Of a DNA stretch of 64,000 nt, positions 25,301-32,760 are shown one piece after another. Location: the NCBI GenBank assembly GCA_900316285.1, contig ONCG01000019.1:1-64000 (forward strand), in the 5' to 3' direction. This DNA is from an uncultured Prevotellaceae bacterium (GTDB lineage: Bacteria > Bacteroidota > Bacteroidia > Bacteroidales > Bacteroidaceae). Numbering within the stretch: position 1 is the stretch's first letter; the number at the start of each line of letters is the position of its first letter. Both the position numbers and the translations under genes were made by a program. The notes beneath the pieces are model-generated. The model was not told where the DNA came from and did no database searches. It saw nothing but the letters and a program-made list of their open reading frames with translations.

Positions 25301-25658
25301 CCAGACGCTTGTCGACAAGGTTGAGAATGCCCAGATGCAATATAACGTAGACCGTCGTGTGATGACCGACCGCTGGCAGAAGCCCGGCGATATAGCTCTT
25401 TATAAGTCCATCACCGACCTCACAACGACCTATCCTACTTCACGTTTCGTGCAGGACTACTCGCTGTTCACGCTGTCCTCGCTGACCGTTTACTACGACT
25501 TCCGCAACTGCAAGTTTGTGAAGAACTCTTTCCTTGAGCGCCTGAAAGTGAGCGCCTACACCAACGACCTGTTTGTCATCTCAAGCGTGAAGACCGAACG
25601 TGGTACCAACTATCCGTTCGCCCGCACCTTCTCGCTGTCGGCACAGTTGACGTTCTAA
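22362..25658 (+). CDS. SusC/RagA-type TonB-dependent outer-membrane transporter with STN domain
   Basis: 1098 residues. In order: signal peptide (about 1-22), an STN signalling domain (about 28-76) which usually contacts a FecR-type anti-sigma factor, a carboxypeptidase-regulatory-like domain starting RDITGMVVDDQGEPLIGATI (about 108), the TonB-box region EVVVTGVFERK, a plug domain ending in YGSKAANGVIVIETK, and a long beta-barrel closing with a terminal aromatic residue. It imports a TonB-dependent substrate together with the SusD-like lipoprotein downstream. The STN domain and the neighbouring sigma/FecR pair indicate trans-envelope self-regulation. The substrate is not evident. Confidence 0.96.
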   Translation: MDKKRWTTLLLLLFLAVFPALAQGGDVTISCQNEPLQKALRRLERVSKQKIMFTYEDVENYTVTGQVRDVPFEGALQMLLAGKPFEYKVDGNLVTISRVQQRPRGGNRDITGMVVDDQGEPLIGATITNVKNAGDRESFTAITDVNGHFKLTLSGDVSQIEVNYIGFQPKMVYLSSASSYRVQLVPDSKAIDEVVVTGVFERKANTYTGAVTTVKGEELLKVGNTNVLQSLKNIDPSFMQIENLAAGSNPNALPDFQMRGASTIASVQGEYASSANQPLFILDGFETELTKILDLDMNQVESVTTLKDATAKAIYGSKAANGVIVIETKRPESGRMRVTYTGSMSLEVPDLTSYDLTNAAEKLEVERLAGLYTSDNAVSQVRLDQNYTDRLREILAGVDTDWLAQPVRNGFGHKHSLYLEGGDKAMQYGVNLMYNRIGGAMKGSDRNNFSGGVTLAYRVKNLQFRDKLTIDYNNSHNSPWGTFDQYYQMNPYSRLYDVNGNLIQSYSYMNNSGEAGAYYNPIFNTTLNTFDKTGYTTITNDFYLEWYINEQLKFTGRFGIINKHSTGDEFKPANHTDFLNTTDVFRKGSYTQMNGSNTDISADLGLQWSKQWDEHLVFVNGQLSMSDNKYNSTYLVAEGFPNDFMDDIKFGVQYAEKSKPYGSEGISRNCGGLLSLNYSFAERYLFDANYRLMGSSEAGKDNRWGSFWSVGAGWNIHNEAFMKNVAWVNRLKLRASYGYTGSQGFSSYDAMPTFAYYSNRAYDGGIGSYITRLANEMLKWQEKYDTNFGLDLALFNNRLSGRFDYYVARTKGMVTNVTVPYTTGFSTYVANLGETENKGVELYLNYRVYDGGRNYVNVFASAAHNVNKLKKISNSLRAWNETQDATAMENKTTAPQVKYYEGCSMNAIWAVPSLGIDPQTGKEIFVKRDGSVTYEYDMNDQVVCGDTQPKWNGNFGVNGEINGWGWNVTMNYRWGGQMYNQTLVDKVENAQMQYNVDRRVMTDRWQKPGDIALYKSITDLTTTYPTSRFVQDYSLFTLSSLTVYYDFRNCKFVKNSFLERLKVSAYTNDLFVISSVKTERGTNYPFARTFSLSAQLTF

Positions 25659-25695
25659 ACCAATTGATCATTGATAATTAACGATTGACACTTTT

Positions 25696-27165
25696 ATGAT
25701 TACTATGATATATAATAAGGTAAAGGCTGTTTCTGGTGTCTTGTTCCTGGTTACTGGTATCCTGCTCCTCACCTCCTGCAACGACTGGCTCGACGTAGAA
25801 CCGAAGTCGCAAATCAAGGAGGAGAACCACTTCGACCGCGAGGGCGGCTACAAGGATCAGCTGACCGGCATCTACACCGCTATGACGGAACGCAGCATGT
25901 ACGGACAGAACATGGGAATAGGCTTTGTGGAGGTGCTGTCGCACAGCTACGACGTAGACCCGAACGGCGAATGGCGCTATGCCAACGATTTCAACTACAC
26001 CGAGAGGAGCTCGGAGAGCACCATCAAGGCCATCTGGTCGAGCACCTACACGTGCATTGCCAATGCCAACATCCTTCTGAGGAACATCGCAAAAGCCGAT
26101 GAGAACATGTTTACCAGCCAGAACTACCACTACTACAAAGGCCAGGCCCTGGGTCTTCGTGCCTTCCTGCACTTCGACCTGATGCGCCTCTTCGCCTGTG
26201 CTCCGGCCATGGACAACAACGCCCCCGGCGTGCCCTATGTCACGGAGTATGCCACCGATGTGGTTGCCCAGAAGACTGTTGGAGAGACCATGCAGCTCAT
26301 TGTCAGCGACTTGCTCGCTGCGAAGGACGAGTTGGTCTACGACACCCTGAACTTCGAGGACTACTATGGCAGCCCCTACTATCGTCTGCCCCGCAACTAC
26401 TTCAACTACTATGCCTGCATTGCCACGCTGGCGAAGGCCTACCTGTGGATGGGCGACACGCAGAATGCGCTGAAGTATGCCAACGAACTCATCAACCACT
26501 ACAACAGCCACGAGATGAGTCCGAGCTTCAGTTGGATTCACTACACGTCGATGCAGGCCACTAATCGCAATGAGCTCGACATGACATTCTCGCCCGAGCA
26601 TCTGTTCCACCTCACCATCAACGACTGGGAGGACATTGCCAACTACTATTTCACCAAGGACGGTGGCATCAACGTGCTCACGCCCTCCGAGGCCACGGCG
26701 CAGAACATCTACGAGGTGGACATGGGCTATGGCAACGACTACCGCTATCTGAAAGGCTACGAACAGGACGGAGAGAAACGCTACATGGCGAAGTTCTGGT
26801 ATAATGCCGGTAGCACGTTCAATAACATCTATCCGCTCCTGCGCATGTCGGAGGCATGGTATATCGCTGCCGAATGTCAGAAGAGCAGTAACCCGAAGGC
26901 TGCCATTGCCCTGCTGAACGCCGTGCGCGAGAACCGCAACCTCAGTCTCTACCCGCTGGCCGAGACGCTCACCGCCGACCAGATTCAAGAGGAGATCTTC
27001 AAGGAGTATCGGAAGGAGTTCATCGGCGAGCATGGCGAACTGTTCTTCTACTACAAGCGTCTGAACAAGTCGGAAATCAAGGGTGCTGCTCCTCGTGGCA
27101 GCAAGGCGGTCTATGTGCTGCCCATCCCGAGCAACGACAAGGAGTTTGGGGGATACAGCAATTAA
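25696..27165 (+). CDS. SusD/RagB-type nutrient-binding outer-membrane lipoprotein
   Basis: 489 residues with a lipoprotein signal ending LLLTSC (Cys28), then NDWLDVEPKSQI, a typical SusD N-terminus. The helical SusD core and the C-terminal LRMSEAWYIAAE and EEIFKEYRKEFIGEHGELFFYYKR segments are clear. It should cap the SusC-like channel and bind the ligand at the surface. The start may be 25696 or 25705. The 37-bp gap to the SusC-like gene is made of ATTGA/ATTAA-type 7-bp repeats. Confidence 0.95.
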   Translation: MITMIYNKVKAVSGVLFLVTGILLLTSCNDWLDVEPKSQIKEENHFDREGGYKDQLTGIYTAMTERSMYGQNMGIGFVEVLSHSYDVDPNGEWRYANDFNYTERSSESTIKAIWSSTYTCIANANILLRNIAKADENMFTSQNYHYYKGQALGLRAFLHFDLMRLFACAPAMDNNAPGVPYVTEYATDVVAQKTVGETMQLIVSDLLAAKDELVYDTLNFEDYYGSPYYRLPRNYFNYYACIATLAKAYLWMGDTQNALKYANELINHYNSHEMSPSFSWIHYTSMQATNRNELDMTFSPEHLFHLTINDWEDIANYYFTKDGGINVLTPSEATAQNIYEVDMGYGNDYRYLKGYEQDGEKRYMAKFWYNAGSTFNNIYPLLRMSEAWYIAAECQKSSNPKAAIALLNAVRENRNLSLYPLAETLTADQIQEEIFKEYRKEFIGEHGELFFYYKRLNKSEIKGAAPRGSKAVYVLPIPSNDKEFGGYSN

Positions 27166-27204
27166 TTGAGAGTTTCTAGTTTATAGTTTCTAGTATATAA
27201 AGTT

Positions 27205-27930
27205 ATGAATACAAAACATTTTTATAGCATACTCTGTGCCCTCGGCCTGCTCTGTGTGTTCTGCACGGCGTGCTCCAGCGATGAAGACTTCTTCTATCAG
27301 GACGAACCGCGTGTGCGCCTTGTTGGCGACAAGATGTGGGCAGTAGGCACCGACAGCGTGACATTCTCGTTCGTGGCCTATCCTGCCGACTTCACGCAGA
27401 TGACCATCGATGTGGATGCAGAGATCATGGGCGAGACCGCCGACCGCGACCGCACGGTGAACCTCGTCGTCGACAATGCCCTCACCACTGCTTCGGCAAG
27501 CCAGTACGCGGTGCCCACAACCGTCACCGTGCCTGCCGGACAGGCAAGGGGGACGTTCCCGGTGGTCATCAAGCGCGATGCCTCTCTTGAGAAGAAGGCC
27601 GTGCGTCTCTATCTGAAAGTGGGCGAGAGTGCCGACTTCAAGCCTGGTGTGAACGAGGAGAATCACATCGTGTTCATTTGGAGCGATGTGCTCTCACGTC
27701 CCAACAACTGGCCGGAGCTGGAACCATTCTTCGGCACGTATAGCAACGTAAAGTACCGTTTCATGCTTGAGAACGCCGGTGGTGTGAGCGAGTTCTCCAC
27801 CGACACGATGTCGTGGGCACAGCTCAACAGCTTCCGCATTCGTTTCCAGAACGCACTGAACGACTACAATGCTGCTCATCCCGGCCATCCGCTGACCGAT
27901 GAGAATGGCAATCTGGTGAGTTTTAATTGA
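27205..27930 (+). CDS. DUF4843 surface lipoprotein
   Basis: 241 residues, lipobox FCTAC with Cys23. The rest fits DUF4843, a beta-sandwich family found after SusD genes in FecIR-type loci, and is presumed to be a surface accessory that binds the imported substrate. The first 23 codons are nearly identical in DNA to those of the next gene, although the mature proteins differ. The gap to the SusD-like gene consists of AGTTTCT/AGTTTAT 7-bp repeats. Confidence 0.82.
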   Translation: MNTKHFYSILCALGLLCVFCTACSSDEDFFYQDEPRVRLVGDKMWAVGTDSVTFSFVAYPADFTQMTIDVDAEIMGETADRDRTVNLVVDNALTTASASQYAVPTTVTVPAGQARGTFPVVIKRDASLEKKAVRLYLKVGESADFKPGVNEENHIVFIWSDVLSRPNNWPELEPFFGTYSNVKYRFMLENAGGVSEFSTDTMSWAQLNSFRIRFQNALNDYNAAHPGHPLTDENGNLVSFN

Positions 27931-27956
27931 TAATTAATAATTAACAATTGAAAATT

Positions 27957-29582
27957 ATGATTACAAAGCATTTTTATAGCATACTCTGTGCCCTCTGTCT
28001 GCTCTGTGCACTCTGTGTCTCCTGCTCTCAGGACGATGGCAACTACGACTACCTGCCTGACAGCGAGGTGAGCAAGATAGAGCTCGTCGTGGACTCTACG
28101 CGCACGCTGAATCCCTACGCCATTTATTCGATGTCGGCAGGCGATGAGATAGAGTATTTCCTGAAAGTGACCTATCCCCATCCCGAACGGCTGCGCTACA
28201 GCTGGTTTGTGCTGAAGAGCTACTATAACAGCTATCGTGCCGAGCAGATTGGTAATGCCATGGTCTATCCGCCTGCCGATACCATCTGCCACGAAAAGGA
28301 CCTGAAGTGGACCTGCGACCTCACTCCCGGCACCTATCTTCTCTATTGCAAGGCCGAAGACCCCACCAATGGCCTGATGGGCTACTATAGTCTAGGCTCT
28401 TATCTGACCGTGGAGTCGAGTGGAACGAAGAGCGGACTCTATCTGCTCACCGAGCGTGAGGGACAGACCGACATCGAGGTGTTCACCTCCGACCTGATGC
28501 TCATCTACGGCGGACTGGAGTGCACGTATAAGTACTACAGCACCACGCAGGGCCACTACCTCGACGGCAAACCCCGTTTCATCAAAGGTACCCACTCCGG
28601 TAAGACCTCGAAGAACTCCTATCTCGTGGCCACCGACAAGAACCTCTATCGCCTGAACGGTGAGGGTCTGGTGACGATGAACGACTGGAGCACGATGTTC
28701 TATACGACACCCGACGTGTATAATCCGCAGGCAAGCTTTTACTGCAACAACTGCGACTTCCTGCTGAACAATGGCAAGCTGCACGTCATCTATGCCAACC
28801 AGCCCAACGACATGAAGTTCTCGGAACCCATCGCCGGCGACTATGTGGCAGCACCCTTCCTGATGAAGAACACGCTGACCACCTGGCGTCCTGTGGAGGG
28901 TGCCATCGATGCCTGGCAGGTCATCTACGACGAGAAGAACCATCGCTTCCGTCCTTACTTCTCGGGTGCCTCTTCGGTGACCGCTTTCAAGGGCACTACC
29001 AGCGAAGCATATGTCGATGCAAACAACGTGCCGGGCGATGTGAAGGCTGTGTTCCAGGGCGGTGGCAACTACACGTGTGTCATCACTTATATCGAGGGAA
29101 AGCCGTATCTGTATCGCTACTGCTTCTATAACGTCGTCGACAATGGCGACCTCTCGGCCGACGGTGCACGTTCCATCCTCGACCTCTCGGGTTGCGAGGA
29201 CATCCAAAATGCCACCCTCTTTGCCTCGAACACCAGTGGCTTCGCCTTCTACTATGCCACTCCGAAGGGTGTGTTCTCGTTCTCAGCCAGTAGTGGTGAG
29301 ACCACGTCGCACGAGGTCTACAAGTGCGAGGCTGGCGAGGAAATCTCCTGCATCTATGCATGGGGTTCGGCCGGTGGCGGCTGGCCCACCAGCGACTGTG
29401 CCTTCTTCATCGGCGTTTGGAACGAGGGTAAGAAGGACGGTAAGCTCGTACAGTATGAGGTGGACGTGAACTACGGCATTCCCAACTCCATGTGGGGTCC
29501 GATGTTCGGTGCTCCCGACAATCCTGTTGTCACGACGGGTTGGGGTAAGATTGTCGACATGACTTGCCTCGACGCGGAGTAG
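27957..29582 (+). CDS. PKD-like family surface lipoprotein
   Basis: 541 residues from the ATG at 27957. The lipobox gives Cys23 (CVSC). A PKD-like domain (about 45-160) is followed by a beta-propeller-like remainder with regularly spaced aromatic and glycine motifs. Such proteins are the usual fourth member of SusC-SusD-DUF4843 loci and probably sit on the cell surface as ligand-binding partners. An upstream TTG in frame adds three codons but is less likely as the start. The preceding gap is TAATTAA/CAATTGA 7-bp repeats. Confidence 0.82.
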   Translation: MITKHFYSILCALCLLCALCVSCSQDDGNYDYLPDSEVSKIELVVDSTRTLNPYAIYSMSAGDEIEYFLKVTYPHPERLRYSWFVLKSYYNSYRAEQIGNAMVYPPADTICHEKDLKWTCDLTPGTYLLYCKAEDPTNGLMGYYSLGSYLTVESSGTKSGLYLLTEREGQTDIEVFTSDLMLIYGGLECTYKYYSTTQGHYLDGKPRFIKGTHSGKTSKNSYLVATDKNLYRLNGEGLVTMNDWSTMFYTTPDVYNPQASFYCNNCDFLLNNGKLHVIYANQPNDMKFSEPIAGDYVAAPFLMKNTLTTWRPVEGAIDAWQVIYDEKNHRFRPYFSGASSVTAFKGTTSEAYVDANNVPGDVKAVFQGGGNYTCVITYIEGKPYLYRYCFYNVVDNGDLSADGARSILDLSGCEDIQNATLFASNTSGFAFYYATPKGVFSFSASSGETTSHEVYKCEAGEEISCIYAWGSAGGGWPTSDCAFFIGVWNEGKKDGKLVQYEVDVNYGIPNSMWGPMFGAPDNPVVTTGWGKIVDMTCLDAE

Positions 29583-29621
29583 TTTTTGAAGTTTATAGTT
29601 TAAAGTTTCTAGTTTATAGTT

Positions 29622-30788
29622 ATGATTACCATAAAATCTCTCTTCAAAGCAGGTGTGCTGGGCTGCATTGTGGCAGCCTTCAGCGCCTGCAATGGCCAGA
29701 AAGGCTATGTGATTAACGGACAGGTGGAAGGGCTCGACGACGGCACAGTCGTTACGCTCGTCCCCATGAGCCACGACAACGACTCGGCAATTGCCGAGGC
29801 TACGGTGCAAGGTGGCAAGTTCCAACTCGTGGGTGTTGCCGATGAGCCCATCTGCGCGCAGGTTCGCGTGAAAGAGGGCTGGGGTGGACCCTACGTGATG
29901 TTGGAGAATGTGGAGATGAACCTGCAAGGAAAGATTGCCGATGTGCGCGAGGTTCCTGCCGGAAAGCTCTACGACTGGGAGGCAAAGGTAACGGGTTCGC
30001 CGCTCACCGACAAGCTTGCCACGTTCGATGCCCGCCACGACTCGCTCGACATCCTGTATAAGGAGTATCAAGAGAAGTTTGCAGAAGTCTATCAGAAGAT
30101 GCGCTCGCTGAAGGGTGCCGAGCTCGCTGCTTTCCAACAAACCGACGAGTGCAAGGCAGCCATCGATGCCGAGAAGAACTTCTTCGACACGGTGGAAAGC
30201 ACCATCATGGGCATGGTGAACGACAACAAGGATTCGTTCTGGGGTCCGCTGTTGCTGACGAAATACATGAACTACATCGGTAAGGAGCAGGCCGACTATT
30301 ACAACGGCCTGCCCGAGGACGTGAAGAACTCGTTCTACGGCAAGAAGATGCAGTTGGAGATTTGGCCCGAGCTGGCCATTGCCGATCAGGTGAAGGCCTT
30401 CAAGCTGACGGGCGACGACGGACAGGAGTACGATTACGCCAAGCTCTCCGAGGGAAAGAAGTACGTGTTGCTCGACTTCTGGGCTTCATGGTGCGGTCCT
30501 TGTCGCAGGGAGCTGCCCAATGTGAAGAAGGCCTATGCCGAGTTCAAGGACAAGGGCTTTGAGGTGGTGAGCATCTCCATCGACCAGAAGGAAGAAGACT
30601 GGCGCAAGGCATTGAAGGAAGAACAGCTGCAGTGGCCGAACTTCCGCGACAACGCCGTGGCTGACCAATTCAAGGTGAAGGCAGTGCCTACCGTCTACCT
30701 CTGCGATGCCAACGGCAACATCGTTGCTGCCAACGAAGAGTGTCGCGGCGAGGCACTTGCCGCCAAGCTCAAGGAGTTGCTGAAGTAA
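29622..30788 (+). CDS. TlpA/ResA-type thioredoxin-fold lipoprotein with DUF4369 domain
   Basis: 388 residues, lipobox AFSAC (Cys23). The N-terminal part (about 28-120) is a DUF4369 beta domain, followed by a helical linker and a C-terminal AhpC/TSA-thioredoxin domain with the active-site WCGPC (about 290) and the cis-Pro loop VKAVPTVYL. It probably reduces or isomerises disulfides in envelope proteins and could draw electrons from a DsbD. It is the last gene of the uptake locus. Confidence 0.9.
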   Translation: MITIKSLFKAGVLGCIVAAFSACNGQKGYVINGQVEGLDDGTVVTLVPMSHDNDSAIAEATVQGGKFQLVGVADEPICAQVRVKEGWGGPYVMLENVEMNLQGKIADVREVPAGKLYDWEAKVTGSPLTDKLATFDARHDSLDILYKEYQEKFAEVYQKMRSLKGAELAAFQQTDECKAAIDAEKNFFDTVESTIMGMVNDNKDSFWGPLLLTKYMNYIGKEQADYYNGLPEDVKNSFYGKKMQLEIWPELAIADQVKAFKLTGDDGQEYDYAKLSEGKKYVLLDFWASWCGPCRRELPNVKKAYAEFKDKGFEVVSISIDQKEEDWRKALKEEQLQWPNFRDNAVADQFKVKAVPTVYLCDANGNIVAANEECRGEALAAKLKELLK

Positions 30789-30808
30789 TAGGAGGCCTAC
30801 CCCCAGCA

Positions 30809-30912
30809 GACCCACCCCCCTGCCCCTCCCATAAGGGAGGGGAGTAATTACTCTTCGCAATCAGAAGGGCATTCTACTCCCCTCCCTTACGGGAGGGGCA
30901 GGGGGGTGGGTC
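30809..30912. repeat. 104-bp C-rich palindromic element, copy 1
   Basis: Runs from GACCCACC to its inverse GGTGGGTC, with two CCCCTCCC/GGGAGGGG hairpins around a core containing AATTACTCTTCGCAATCAGA. It is almost identical to 39156-39260. A further half element follows at about 30920-30942. Confidence 0.85.
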
Positions 30913-30961
30913 TTTTTCTTACGGGAGGGGTTGGGGGTGGGTGTTAGGTTTGCGTGTCTTT

Positions 30962-32296
30962 TTAATCCACCTCCTCATCCGCCTCGTAGCCACCCATCTC
31001 GCGAATGGCGTTCTTCAGCATGGTGTGCTGGCGGTAGAGGTGGTTCACGGCTTCCTCGCCCACGGTGTAGTCGTGCATCGGGCTCTTCAGGAAGAAGCTC
31101 AGGAAGCGCTGCGTGCCACAGCGACCGGCGCGGGCAGCGAGGTCGATGAGCAGGCAGAGGTCCAGGCAGACGGGAGCAGCGAGGATGCTGTCGCGGCAAA
31201 GGAAGTTAATCTTGATTTGCATCGGATAGCCCATCCATCCGCTGATGTCGATGTTATCCCACGACTCTTTGTTGTCGTTGCGCGGCGGATAGTAGTTGAT
31301 GCGCACCTTATGATAATAGTCGCTGTAGAGGTCGGGTTGTTCGTCGGCCTTGAGAATCGTCTCGAGCGTGGAGAGTTTCGACACCTCTTTCGTGCGGAAG
31401 TTCTCGGGAACGTCGAGCACCAAGCCATCGCGGTTGCCCAGGATGTTCGTCGAGAACCAGCCGTCGAGTCCGAGGCAGCGTGTGCCGATGATTGGAGCAA
31501 AGCCACTCTTCACCAGCGTCTGTCCGGTCTTGAAGTCCTTGCCGGCGATGGGCATCTGCGTCTTCTCGGCCAGCTCCCACATGGCAGGAATGTCAACGGT
31601 GGTGTTCGGAGCGCCCATCACGAAGGGACAGCCCTCTGTCAGAGCGGCATAGGCATAGCACATCGAGGGTGCGATATGCTCGCGGTCGTCAGCCTTCATG
31701 GCTGCTTCAAGAGCGCTGAGCGAGTAATGCACCTGCTCGTCGATGGGCACATAGATTTCTGTTGAGGCTGCCCAGAGCACGACGCAGCGGTCGCATTGCT
31801 TCTCGGCCTTGAACGTGCGGATGTCCTCGCGCAGCTGTTCCACCATCTCCCAGCGAGTGGGCATCTCACCCTTTTTCGCAGGGTCGGCCGATGTCTTCAC
31901 ATTGTCGCCGTCCAGGCGCTTCGCGTAGTTCTTGTCGAAGGCAGCCTTCACAGGTACAATCTGCTCCAGTTCCTCACGCACGGGGTCGATGTCGCTGCGC
32001 TTCAGCACCTCTGCATACACCGCCGACTGATAGGCGTTCTGCGGATACACATCCCAGCATCCGAAGACGATGTCGTCGAGGCTGGCAATGGGCACGATGT
32101 CCTTGTAGTGCAGGTATTGCTTGTCCGCACCACGTCCTACGCGAATCTTGTCGTACTGTGTCATCGCGCCGATGGGCTTTGTCAGTCCCTTGCGGGCCAT
32201 GAGCACACCCGTCATGAAAGTTGTTGCTACTGCGCCGTTACCGACGATAAAAATTCCAAGTTTGCCGGTTGCCGGCTTTACTTTTGTTTGCGACAT
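30962..32296 (-). CDS. Inositol-3-phosphate synthase
   Basis: 444 residues of the MIPS (INO1) family, which converts glucose 6-phosphate to inositol 3-phosphate with NAD+. The N-terminal GIFIVGNGAVATTFMTGV is the dinucleotide-binding loop. DFKTGQTLVKSGFAPII, LGNRDGLVLDVPENFRTKEVSK and the KINFLCRDSILAAPVCLDL region are family signatures. In Bacteroides this enzyme begins inositol-lipid synthesis, but the other genes of that pathway are not adjacent here. The promoter on the minus strand has TAACTTTG at 32326-32333. Confidence 0.95.
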   Translation of the reverse strand: MSQTKVKPATGKLGIFIVGNGAVATTFMTGVLMARKGLTKPIGAMTQYDKIRVGRGADKQYLHYKDIVPIASLDDIVFGCWDVYPQNAYQSAVYAEVLKRSDIDPVREELEQIVPVKAAFDKNYAKRLDGDNVKTSADPAKKGEMPTRWEMVEQLREDIRTFKAEKQCDRCVVLWAASTEIYVPIDEQVHYSLSALEAAMKADDREHIAPSMCYAYAALTEGCPFVMGAPNTTVDIPAMWELAEKTQMPIAGKDFKTGQTLVKSGFAPIIGTRCLGLDGWFSTNILGNRDGLVLDVPENFRTKEVSKLSTLETILKADEQPDLYSDYYHKVRINYYPPRNDNKESWDNIDISGWMGYPMQIKINFLCRDSILAAPVCLDLCLLIDLAARAGRCGTQRFLSFFLKSPMHDYTVGEEAVNHLYRQHTMLKNAIREMGGYEADEEVD

Positions 32297-32325
32297 AGTT
32301 TTTGCGTTATTAAGTGAAATTGGCG

Positions 32326-32356
32326 CAAAGTTACACCTTTTTTTTTATACGTGCAA
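32326..32356 (-). promoter_or_regulatory. Promoter of the inositol-3-phosphate synthase gene
   Basis: Minus strand: a GTTG-like -33 near 32354, about 20 bp spacer, then TAACTTTG at 32326-32333. Confidence 0.6.
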
Positions 32357-32541
32357 CAAATTCACGGAAATCGTCACGAAATCAAAACAATTTGTTATAA
32401 AATTTAATTGTTTTGTAATATTTTAATGGAAAAGAAGCTGAAGCAAGGACCTCTGAGAGGTCACATGAGACCCTTTGGGGGCTTCCATTTGGCCGTTTTG
32501 TTCCATCTCCTGTATCGTTCCATTTTTTTGCTTGCAAAAAA

Positions 32542-32573
32542 TTTGGTGGATTGTTGTTTTTTCACTACTTTTG
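32542..32573 (+). promoter_or_regulatory. Promoter of the tryptophanase transcript
   Basis: TTTG (32542-32545), a 20-bp spacer and TACTTTTG (32566-32573). Transcription would begin around 32580, leaving roughly 180 nt of leader before tnaA. Confidence 0.7.
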
Positions 32574-32593
32574 CAGCAGAAAACCAAGAAGAC

Positions 32594-32671
32594 ATGAAAA
32601 GGACGAGCCATCGTGCACTCGTTTCACACAAATTTATGAATATCAAGGAGATTGATCATTTTCAATCCTGA
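32594..32671 (+). CDS. Candidate leader peptide upstream of tryptophanase
   Basis: A 25-residue frame starts 21 nt after the -7 box and ends 89 nt before tnaA. Its C-terminal half, KFMNIKEIDHFQS, is reminiscent of the E. coli TnaC end KWFNIDNKIVDHRP in order and spacing, and it stops with TGA. It lacks the tryptophan codon that is essential in the known TnaC peptides, so a shared mechanism is unproven. It could be chance. Confidence 0.35.
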   Translation: MKRTSHRALVSHKFMNIKEIDHFQS

Positions 32672-32760
32672 TATCCGTTTTCATCTGACCCATTGGCCAG
32701 GTGCAGCTACTGCTTGCATCCACATTATTTATTATTAATCTTAAACAATAAGAACCAACT

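Noticed and set aside
23103-25340. A 745-codon open frame antisense to the SusC-like gene, and similar long antisense frames at 40521-42569, 45139-46476, 7439-8815, 58262-59764 and 62651-63937
   Set aside because: They mirror strongly recognised genes, have low-complexity Val/His/Leu/Arg-rich translations without domains, and arise from codon bias in GC-rich coding DNA.
30962-32296. A complete inositol-lipid synthesis cluster
   Set aside because: Only the inositol-phosphate synthase is present; the neighbours are an uptake locus and tryptophanase, not lipid-head-group genes.
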